Origin: JAJNPS01 sp046589965
GTDB taxonomy: Bacteria > Pseudomonadota > Alphaproteobacteria > Rhodobacterales > Rhodobacteraceae
Direction: 5' to 3'
Length of the DNA: 11,083 nucleotides
NCBI GenBank assembly: GCA_046589965.1
Contig: JBKJVF010000114.1
Coordinates: forward strand, 1 to 11,083
The translations under genes and the position numbers were made by a program. The notes beneath the pieces were generated by a model. The model made no database searches. It was given only the letters and a program-made list of their open reading frames with translations, and was not told the DNA's origin. Below are positions 1-6,051 of the stretch, in pieces (position 1 is the stretch's first letter; each line of letters opens with the position of its first letter).

Positions 1-297
1 GTGCTGGCCGAGGCGCTGAACAATATCGTGGAACATGCCTATGCCGATGGTGCGGGTGAGATCGAATTGACGATCTGCCTGAACCGACAGGGCCTCACCT
101 GTTGCATTGTCGATCAAGGCGCGCCGATGCCCCAGGGGACCTTGCCGAGCGGTCAACTCGCCGCACCGGAAGATTTGCCCGAAGGTGGCTTTGGCTGGCA
201 TTTGATTCGGGCGCTGTCGGAAGACCTGCGTTACGCGCGCGTCGCTGGACAGAACCAGCTGACATTTCGCCTGACGATGGAACAATCAGCGGCCTGA
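1..297 (+). CDS. RsbW-like anti-sigma factor / serine kinase ATP-binding protein, 5' truncated by the window
   Basis: This is the C-terminal 98 residues of a GHKL (Bergerat-fold) ATPase of the RsbW/SpoIIAB type. Such proteins bind a sigma factor, or phosphorylate an anti-anti-sigma (STAS) partner, in the cytosol. The N-box reads E4-x3-N8-x3-H12, inside EALNNIVEHAYA. The second nucleotide motif is D38-Q-G40, and the glycine-rich lid motif is GGFGWHLI at residues 62-69. Family members are about 140 residues long, and the LAEALNN segment is normally preceded by some 35-40 residues. The GTG at base 1 is therefore probably an internal valine codon and the true start lies upstream of the window. 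The gene usually follows a STAS-domain gene, which would be outside this view. The family assignment is firm; its sigma factor or partner cannot be told from here. Confidence 0.85.
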   Translation: MLAEALNNIVEHAYADGAGEIELTICLNRQGLTCCIVDQGAPMPQGTLPSGQLAAPEDLPEGGFGWHLIRALSEDLRYARVAGQNQLTFRLTMEQSAA

Positions 298-311
298 ATT
301 TCGATTGTTGC

Positions 312-325
312 GTATCGCGCGATAC
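312..325. repeat. Perfect 14-bp palindrome (possible operator)
   Basis: GTATCGCGCGATAC is identical to its own reverse complement and has no spacer. It lies 15 bp after the stop of the anti-sigma factor gene. Such uninterrupted dyads suit a dimeric regulator better than a hairpin, because there is no loop. One perfect 14-mer palindrome is close to chance expectation in 11 kb, so the role is uncertain. Confidence 0.4.
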
Positions 326-404
326 TGTCTCTGAAACGCCGTCTTTCGCCCCCAATGACGCCCCGAGCCGCCGTCATACAGATCGGGTAGCTGCATAAAG
401 CTTC

Positions 405-451
405 ACCTCGGCGCTGCGGTCTAAGCCCCCACCCAGTCGCGGCGCCGAGGT
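405..451. repeat. Long inverted repeat, 14-bp arms, terminator-like hairpin without a T-run
   Basis: The arms at 405-418 and 438-451 pair over 14 positions around a 19-nt loop. Thirteen pairs are Watson-Crick. The other (415 with 441) is a U-G wobble in RNA of the + strand but an A-C mismatch in RNA of the minus strand, so the + strand transcript folds better. The element lies between the anti-sigma factor gene and the gamma-glutamyltransferase gene. No T-run follows, so it is not a classical rho-independent terminator. It could block 3' exonuclease or act in a 5' leader. Confidence 0.5.
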
Positions 452-505
452 TCTGACCACCCCCCTCCCTACAGTCAAAGTCCACATCCCAGGTGCATTC
501 GGGCC

Positions 506-533
506 TTGCGCGTCCCTGCTTTGCGCTTAACAT
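506..533 (+). promoter_or_regulatory. Weak sigma-70-like promoter candidate for the gamma-glutamyltransferase gene
   Basis: A TTGCGC (506-511) and a TAACAT (528-533) are separated by 16 bp, matching the consensus at 3 of 6 and 4 of 6 positions. Transcription would begin near 540, giving a leader of about 15 nt before the start at 555. The match is weak and could be chance. Confidence 0.2.
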
Positions 534-554
534 CGCCTACAAATCGAGCAGGGG

Positions 555-2147
555 ATGTCGCGTCAGATGAGAGATTTTCAGCAACCAGGTCGCTCGGCAG
601 TCTATGCCACCAACGGGATCTGCGCGACGTCGCACCCACTTGCCGCCAAAGCCGCCATTGCGATCCTCGAAGCGGGGGGAAATGCCGTCGACGCGGCCAT
701 CGCCGGCGCCGTCCTTCTGGGCATTTGCGAACCGCAGATGACCGGCATCGGCGGAGATTGCTTTGTGCTGGTCAAGCCAGCCGGGACCGAAGATATCATC
801 GCCCTGAACGGTTCCGGGCGGGCACCCGCCGGGCTGTCCGCCGCCGCCATGCGCGACAAGGGTCACACCAAAGTCGCACCAACCAGCGCCGACGCCGTGA
901 CCATTCCCGGTGCTGTCGACGCCTTTTGCAGGCTTTCATCTGATTGGGGCCGCATTGGCCTCCCTGCCATCCTGGCCCCGGCAATCCGTTATGCGGATGA
1001 AGGCGTGCCAGTTGCCCCGCGCGTCGCGCGCGACTGGGCAATTGCCGAACCGGCGCTGTCAGGTATCGCACGGCGCTTTTATCTTCTGGATGGCAAGACG
1101 CCCATCCCGGGCCAGGTCTTTCGTGCCCCAGGTCAGGCGGAGGTTCTGCGTCGCATCGCGGATCAGGGCCGCGCAGGCTTTTACTCCGGCGAGGTGGCCG
1201 AAGACATGGTGGCATCGCTGCGCGCCGTGGGCGGATGCCATACGCTGGCCGACTTTGACGCCACCGCCAGCACCTACTCCGCGCCGATTTCGGGCACCTA
1301 CCGTGGTCTTGAACTGGTGGAACATCCGCCAAACGGGCAGGGCGTGACCGCGATCCTGCTGGGGAACATCCTGCAAACTTTCGACATTGCGGCACTGGAT
1401 CCGTTTGGCGCACAGCGCACGCATCTTGAGGCAGAGGCCGCAAAGCTTGCCTACAACGCCCGTGACCGGTTTCTGGCTGACCCCGATCACATGACCCGAC
1501 TTGATCACCTGACAAGTCCCGAAACGGCCAGCAAACTGGCGGCCCTGATCGACCCCGGTCGGGCAGGCGATGACCCCATGCCCCGCACCGAGGCAATCCA
1601 TCGCGACACGATCTACATCACCGTCGTCGACCGCGACCGGATGGCGGTTTCCCTGATCTATTCTGTCTATCACAGTTTCGGCGCGGGGTTGGCCTCGGAC
1701 AAGTTCGGCATCAATTTTCAGAACCGGGGAGCCGGGTTCAACCTGACCGAAGGCCATCCGAACGAAGCAGCGGGCGGCAAGCGTCCGATGCACACCATCA
1801 TTCCAGCCATGCTGCGCAAAAACGGACGTGTGATCATGCCCTTTGGTGTCATGGGCGGCGCCTATCAGCCGACCGGCCATGTGCGTGTGCTGTCAAATCT
1901 GGCTGACTTCGACATGGACCTGCAGACGGCCCTTGATGCGCCACGCAGTTTCATGGGCGAGGGCGACGGGCTGGAACTGGAACGCGGCTACGGCGCGGAG
2001 GTGCGCGCGGCCCTTGCCGCCATGGGGCACAAAGTCATCACGCCTGACACGGCTTTGGGCGGCGCGCAGGCGATCTGGATGGACGATACTGGTCTGTTGG
2101 TCGGCGCATCGGACCCGCGCAAGGATGGTTGCGCGCTCGGTTACTGA
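555..2147 (+). CDS. Gamma-glutamyltransferase family protein (cytosolic, YwrD-like)
   Basis: This is a 530-residue Ntn-hydrolase proenzyme. Family members cleave themselves before a threonine and then hydrolyse or transfer gamma-glutamyl groups from glutathione or related amides; some relatives are acylases. The N-terminal AAIAILEAGGNAVDAAIA stretch (about residues 33-50) is the family hallmark. R89 in GSGRAP matches the Arg that binds the substrate carboxylate in E. coli Ggt. The probable nucleophile is T352 in RDTIYITVVD, giving subunits of about 351 and 179 residues. M433-G434-G435 matches the conserved glycine pair. At 409-415 the sequence reads KRPMHTI where E. coli Ggt has KPLSSM, so the serine pair of classical enzymes is absent; I recall this variant from YwrD-type proteins. 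No signal peptide is visible, unlike the periplasmic E. coli enzyme. An alternative in-frame ATG at 567 begins MRDFQQPGRS, and neither start has a well-spaced ribosome site. The stop overlaps the convergent flavoprotein gene. The exact substrate is unknown. Confidence 0.88.
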   Translation: MSRQMRDFQQPGRSAVYATNGICATSHPLAAKAAIAILEAGGNAVDAAIAGAVLLGICEPQMTGIGGDCFVLVKPAGTEDIIALNGSGRAPAGLSAAAMRDKGHTKVAPTSADAVTIPGAVDAFCRLSSDWGRIGLPAILAPAIRYADEGVPVAPRVARDWAIAEPALSGIARRFYLLDGKTPIPGQVFRAPGQAEVLRRIADQGRAGFYSGEVAEDMVASLRAVGGCHTLADFDATASTYSAPISGTYRGLELVEHPPNGQGVTAILLGNILQTFDIAALDPFGAQRTHLEAEAAKLAYNARDRFLADPDHMTRLDHLTSPETASKLAALIDPGRAGDDPMPRTEAIHRDTIYITVVDRDRMAVSLIYSVYHSFGAGLASDKFGINFQNRGAGFNLTEGHPNEAAGGKRPMHTIIPAMLRKNGRVIMPFGVMGGAYQPTGHVRVLSNLADFDMDLQTALDAPRSFMGEGDGLELERGYGAEVRAALAAMGHKVITPDTALGGAQAIWMDDTGLLVGASDPRKDGCALGY

Positions 2148-3289
2148 AACTTTGCGGCGGCGCGACCCGCCCAAAGTCCCGTCGCCAGGCAGCCGGTCAG
2201 AAGGTACCCACCGGTTGGGGCCTCCCAGTCCAGCATTTCGCCGCAGGCAAAGACGCGCGGGATGGCTTTCAGCTCCAACGTTGGATGCAGGCTATCTGAC
2301 GTGATGCCCCCCGCCACGGAAATCGCCTCGTCCAGCGGAAGGGGTCCTTGCAACCGCATAGGCAGGGATTTGACTGCGTTGGACAGCCCCAGATCGCGCC
2401 CGAATTCCTGCGCTAGCGCGACCGAAATTGGCGAAAGACCCAGTTTGCGCAGTTGGTTGCTGCGGCTGTCGGATGCCTTTTGTGCCGAGATACGGCGCGC
2501 CAGGGTCTCCGGCGGGACGTCCGGCAGCAGGTCGAGCGACAACTTCGCGCCGTCGCGCAGCAGCGCCGAAACGGCATAGATGCCGCCGCCCTCGACGCCC
2601 TTGGCCGTGATGACGAACTCCCCACGATCAACACGCCCGCCCGCATGCAAGGCCACACCTTTGACCGGCTGACCAAAGTGCCGCGCCATATGCGGGGACC
2701 AATTGACGGCAAAACCCACATTTGCGGGGCGAAATGGCGCGATGCCAACGCCTTTTTCGCGAAGGAACGGCACCCAGGCGCCGTCCGACCCAAGCCGGGA
2801 CCAGCTTGCCCCACCCAGCGCAAGCACGGTGACGCGGGGCGACACGATCTGCGGCCCCGTTGGCGTCTCAAACCCGAATGCATCGCCCGCAAACCCCGTC
2901 CATCGCCACCGCGGGCGTATTTCCACCCCTAGATGCCCCAGTCGCGCAAGCCATGCCCGCAACAACGGCGAGCCTTTCATGGTGACGGGAAAAACCCGCC
3001 CCGAACTGCCGGCGAAGACCTCTTGCCCAAGGGCGCGGCACCAGTCCTGGACCTCGGTCGGACCAAATTCGCGCAGGATGGGTTCCATCCACGCGGCCTC
3101 GAAAACCGCTGAAAATGCGGTAACAGTCTCATTTTTGGCGATGTTGAGGCCCGATTTTCCCGCCATCAGGAACTTGCGACCAACCGATGGCTTTGCCTCG
3201 CAGACCACCACGCGGCGCCCGGCGATCGCCAGCGCCTCCGCCGCCATCAACCCAGCCGGGCCCCCGCCAATGACCAATGCATCAACCAT
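2141..3289 (-). CDS. HI0933 / TIGR03862-like FAD-dependent flavoprotein, last gene of the transporter operon
   Basis: This 382-residue cytosolic FAD protein belongs to the BaiN/RdsA-HI0933 group and most resembles TIGR03862 (PP_4765-like) proteins, whose reaction is not established. An N-terminal Rossmann motif, ALVIGGGPAGLMAAE, spans about residues 4-18. The family motif GRKFLMAGKSGLNIAKNE lies at 38-54 and GSSGRVFPVTMKGSPLLRAW at 94-113. The C-terminal FAD contact FACGEMLDWEAPTGGY lies at 347-362. An open frame runs further upstream to 3415, but that part lies inside the ATPase gene and looks nothing like the family. The ATG at 3289 places MVDALVIGGG at the expected N-terminus and has AAGGGA about 6 nt upstream. 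This start overlaps the end of the ATPase gene by 8 bp (ATGGTTGA), so translation is likely coupled. The product may act on the imported solute, which is inference from context only. Confidence 0.88.
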   Translation of the reverse strand: MVDALVIGGGPAGLMAAEALAIAGRRVVVCEAKPSVGRKFLMAGKSGLNIAKNETVTAFSAVFEAAWMEPILREFGPTEVQDWCRALGQEVFAGSSGRVFPVTMKGSPLLRAWLARLGHLGVEIRPRWRWTGFAGDAFGFETPTGPQIVSPRVTVLALGGASWSRLGSDGAWVPFLREKGVGIAPFRPANVGFAVNWSPHMARHFGQPVKGVALHAGGRVDRGEFVITAKGVEGGGIYAVSALLRDGAKLSLDLLPDVPPETLARRISAQKASDSRSNQLRKLGLSPISVALAQEFGRDLGLSNAVKSLPMRLQGPLPLDEAISVAGGITSDSLHPTLELKAIPRVFACGEMLDWEAPTGGYLLTGCLATGLWAGRAAAKFQ

Positions 3290-4340
3290 CCGTTGTCCCT
3301 TTGTCGGGCGGCAACAGCCAGATTGCTGCTGGCGGCACATGAACCTGCAAGGTCGCACCGACGGCAATTTGCGCCGCCTGGGCCGGCGGCACCAGTGCCT
3401 CGAGCCGCACCCCACCGACTTGCAGCTGCAACTGCGTCTGCGTGCCCATATAGACGCGCGATTGCAGCGTCGCCGTCAGGGTGTTCTCCGGACCTGGCCC
3501 AATGACGATCGCATCCGGTCGCAAGACCAACGTCGCTGGCCCGTCTTCAACCGTGCTGCCCTGAACCAACGGTCCCAGGGCAGAATGGAACTGATTGGCG
3601 CGCACCTCGCCCTTCACCACATTGCGCAGGCCAAAGAACCGCGCCACAGCTAGGGTCAACGGGCGCTGAAACAGGCTCTCGGCAGGCCCAAATTGGGCAA
3701 GTCGTCCGTCCAGGATCAGCGCGATGTCGTCCGCGATGATCGCAGCCTCGGCCTGATCATGCGTCACGAAAAGTGTCGTGACGCCGGTTTCGCGCTGCAG
3801 CGATTTGATCAACTCACGCATCTCGACCCGAAGATGCGCATCAAGGTTCGACAAGGGTTCATCCAGCAGCAGCAGTTTCGGCCGCACGATCAGCGCACGG
3901 GCAAGTGCAACACGCTGCTGCTGACCGCCCGAAAGGGCAACCGGACGACGGCCGCCCAAGCCCGAAAGCTGCACCATGTCGAGCATTTCGGACACGCGTG
4001 TGTCGACTTCTGCCCGCGACAGACCACGCATGCGCAGGCCAAATCCCACATTCGCCGCCACGTCCATATGCGGAAACAAAAGCGGGTTCTGAAACACCAT
4101 GACCGCGCCGCGCTTTTCCGGCGGGTCGGCCAAAACCGATCTGCCGTCGAAAAGAACATCGCCGGATGTCGCGTCAATCAGACCGGCGATCACCTTCATC
4201 GCGGTGGTCTTGCCGCATCCCGAAGGCCCCAGAAGTGCCGTCATAGAGCCGCTTTTGACCGAACATGTCAGGCCCGCGAGTGCAGGGTGCGTCGCCCCGG
4301 GATAATGCTTGGTCAGGCGGGTTACCGTCAGTTCGGTCAT
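3282..4340 (-). CDS. ABC transporter ATP-binding protein (YnjD/PotA-like, with TOBE-like C-terminus)
   Basis: This 352-residue ATPase powers the importer encoded by the preceding genes. It carries Walker A GPSGCGKTT (38-46), Q-loop Q84 in VFQNPLLFP, signature LSGGQ (136-140), Walker B LLLLDE ending at D160-E161, D-loop SNLDAH and the switch histidine H194 in FVTHDQAEA. Residues from about 240 to the end resemble the TOBE beta-barrel of PotA/FbpC/MalK-type subunits, where regulatory ligands or partner proteins bind. E. coli YnjD, as I recall, is only about 217 residues and lacks this part, so the subunit is closer to the spermidine/iron/molybdate-type ATPases. Its ATG overlaps the preceding permease stop by 4 bp (ATGA), and its own stop overlaps the flavoprotein start. 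All catalytic motifs are intact. Confidence 0.93.
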   Translation of the reverse strand: MTELTVTRLTKHYPGATHPALAGLTCSVKSGSMTALLGPSGCGKTTAMKVIAGLIDATSGDVLFDGRSVLADPPEKRGAVMVFQNPLLFPHMDVAANVGFGLRMRGLSRAEVDTRVSEMLDMVQLSGLGGRRPVALSGGQQQRVALARALIVRPKLLLLDEPLSNLDAHLRVEMRELIKSLQRETGVTTLFVTHDQAEAAIIADDIALILDGRLAQFGPAESLFQRPLTLAVARFFGLRNVVKGEVRANQFHSALGPLVQGSTVEDGPATLVLRPDAIVIGPGPENTLTATLQSRVYMGTQTQLQLQVGGVRLEALVPPAQAAQIAVGATLQVHVPPAAIWLLPPDKGTTDG

Positions 4341-5149
4341 GCGCGTCCCAGTCCCGCAATGGCCGCCGGACGCCCCGAAAGGAACCGCGATGTGGCCAAC
4401 AGGATGACGATCCCGGGCAAGATATAGATCAGGGCGATGGCTCCCGTCAGGTCATTGCGCCCGGACGTCGCGAAACCGAAAAGCAACAGCGGCATCGTGA
4501 CGACCCGGCCGCCCCCGATCATCAGTGTCAACAGAAACTGGCTCCACGAGATCAGGAACGTGAAGAGGCAGGCCACCACGATCCCCGGTAGGATCGCGGG
4601 CAAGGTCACATGCCACAGGGTCTGTAACGCGCTTGCCCCAAGGCTGCGGGCCTGATCCTCAAAATCCGCATCATGGGCTGCAAAGACCCCCGCCAGGATC
4701 AGGATCATGTAAGGCAGCGCCGGAACCAGATGCACCAGCACCACGCCAAAGATGCTGTTGGTCAGGCCCAGCACCAGAAAGACCCCGTGCAGGCCCAGCG
4801 CAATGGCAATCCCCGGCACCAGCACGGGCACCAAAAACAGTGTCTGCACCAGCAGTTTGCCGCGAAAGTCGTGCATCCCCAGCACGCGCGCCGCAGGCAA
4901 TCCAATCACAAGGGCGGCAAGGGTGGTGGCCGCAGCGATGCCCGCCGTCAGACCAAGACTGGCCAGCACCCCGGATGCATCCGACCAGGCAAATCTCCAC
5001 GCTGACAAGGAAGTATCGGCGGGCAGAATGTCGGGAAACCGCCAGCCACGCGCAAATGACCAGATCACCAGCGGCACCAGTGGCAAGACCGACCAGAGTG
5101 CCAGACCCCATATCGTCACCCGACGGAAGGTGCGACCGGCCAAGGTCAT
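4337..5149 (-). CDS. ABC transporter permease, second subunit (YnjC C-terminal-half-like)
   Basis: This 270-residue inner-membrane permease is of the binding-protein-dependent type (BPD_transp_1). Hydrophobic segments lie near residues 11-31, 63-88, 100-125, 130-157, 187-210 and 237-254, consistent with six membrane helices. The EAA loop that docks on the ATPase is DFEDQARSLGASALQTLWHV (162-181), followed by LPAILPGI. A longer reading from 5179 adds MDRATAGPRH, but the ATG at 5149 makes a 4-bp ATGA overlap with the upstream permease, matching the other junctions of the operon, and is preferred. It pairs with the other permease to form the channel. In E. coli YnjC, as I recall, the two halves are fused into one protein of about 511 residues; here they are separate. 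Confidence 0.9.
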   Translation of the reverse strand: MTLAGRTFRRVTIWGLALWSVLPLVPLVIWSFARGWRFPDILPADTSLSAWRFAWSDASGVLASLGLTAGIAAATTLAALVIGLPAARVLGMHDFRGKLLVQTLFLVPVLVPGIAIALGLHGVFLVLGLTNSIFGVVLVHLVPALPYMILILAGVFAAHDADFEDQARSLGASALQTLWHVTLPAILPGIVVACLFTFLISWSQFLLTLMIGGGRVVTMPLLLFGFATSGRNDLTGAIALIYILPGIVILLATSRFLSGRPAAIAGLGRA

Positions 5150-6003
5150 GTGCCTTGGCCCTGCCGTCGCGCGGTCCACAGATACATTGCCGCCATCGCG
5201 GCACTGATCAGCGTGATGACGACGGCCAAAGCCATCGCCTCGGACCGGGCGGCCAGGTCGACATCAGTGAACTTGCGATAGGCCAGAACCGGCAATGTCG
5301 CGGGCGCGTTCGGCCCAAGGATCAGTGGCACCTCATAGGCACCAAAGGTGAAGGCAAAGACCATAACCGACGCACCCAAGACTGCGGGCAGGATCATCGG
5401 CGACAAGACGTGCCGAAACGTCTGCCAGCGACTGGCCCCCAGCGCGCGCGCAACGCTTTCGTAATCCGCGCCAAGCGTCTGCATCTGCGCAAGGACGATC
5501 AGCGCGATGAAGGGCACCTCTTTCCAGACATATTGCAGGATGATGCCCACGCCCCAGCGGTCGTAGACAAGTGCTGGAAAGTCCGAAGACTGGTCGATGG
5601 CCCCGACACCGAAGGCCAGCCGCGCGATCAGACCCGATTGCGACAACAGGTACAGGATTCCGATCGCGCCGATGAGGTGCGGCAAGGTCAGCGTCAACTG
5701 GAACAAGAAGGCCAGAACCCCCCGTCCGGCAAAGCGCTGACGCAGCAAAAGTGCGGTCGCAACGGCAAGGATCGTCGAAAGCAGGGTCGCGGTTAGTGCG
5801 ATATAGAGACTGAATCCAAGCGACTGCAGAAATTCTGGCTGGCCCAGCATCGCCCGATAGCCAGCAAGGTCTGGCGTGCCTGTGCCCGACAGGATTTGTA
5901 CGTTGAATGACCGGAAAACGGCAACACCCAGCCCGCCAAGGCAAAGGCCGCCCAGCACGATCACCGCCGGCGCCAGCATCAGCATGATCTTGCGGTCTGG
6001 CAT
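5146..6003 (-). CDS. ABC transporter permease, first subunit (YnjC N-terminal-half-like)
   Basis: This inner-membrane permease has 285 residues from the chosen start. Hydrophobic segments occur near 7-30, 61-87, 97-122, 152-175, 203-229 and 257-277, consistent with six helices. The EAA motif DYESVARALGASRWQTFRHV lies at 180-199 and is followed by LSPMILPAVLG. The frame stays open to a GTG at 6051, directly after the stop of the binding-protein gene, which would add 16 residues. The ATG at 6003 is preferred because GGGAGAG sits about 3-5 nt before it, whereas the GTG has no visible ribosome site. This leaves a 48-bp gap to the binding-protein gene. The stop overlaps the next permease start by 4 bp. 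The substrate is unknown. Confidence 0.9.
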   Translation of the reverse strand: MPDRKIMLMLAPAVIVLGGLCLGGLGVAVFRSFNVQILSGTGTPDLAGYRAMLGQPEFLQSLGFSLYIALTATLLSTILAVATALLLRQRFAGRGVLAFLFQLTLTLPHLIGAIGILYLLSQSGLIARLAFGVGAIDQSSDFPALVYDRWGVGIILQYVWKEVPFIALIVLAQMQTLGADYESVARALGASRWQTFRHVLSPMILPAVLGASVMVFAFTFGAYEVPLILGPNAPATLPVLAYRKFTDVDLAARSEAMALAVVITLISAAMAAMYLWTARRQGQGT

Positions 6004-6051
6004 GGCTCTCCCAAGGGTAAGGCGCGTCAGGGTGCCTGTTACAGCAGCCAC

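Noticed and set aside
796..1880. Minus-strand open frames of 266 and 273 codons inside the gamma-glutamyltransferase gene
   Set aside because: They are antisense to a complete enzyme with catalytic motifs and show no family signature.
3290..3415. N-terminal extension of the flavoprotein into the ATPase gene
   Set aside because: The extra 42 residues are basic and unlike the family, while the ATG at 3289 gives the normal FAD-binding N-terminus with a ribosome site.
2703..3653. + strand open frame (316 codons) opposite the flavoprotein and ATPase genes
   Set aside because: It spans the junction of two real minus-strand genes and has low-complexity, basic composition typical of shadow frames.
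4633..5796. Long + strand open frame (387 codons) over the permease genes
   Set aside because: It is antisense to two convincing permeases, is rich in Arg, Gln and Pro, and shows no domain. High GC content creates such shadow frames.
6004..6051. GTG start of the first permease directly after the binding-protein stop (TAG-GTG)
   Set aside because: No ribosome site precedes it, while the ATG at 6003 has GGGAGAG just upstream.
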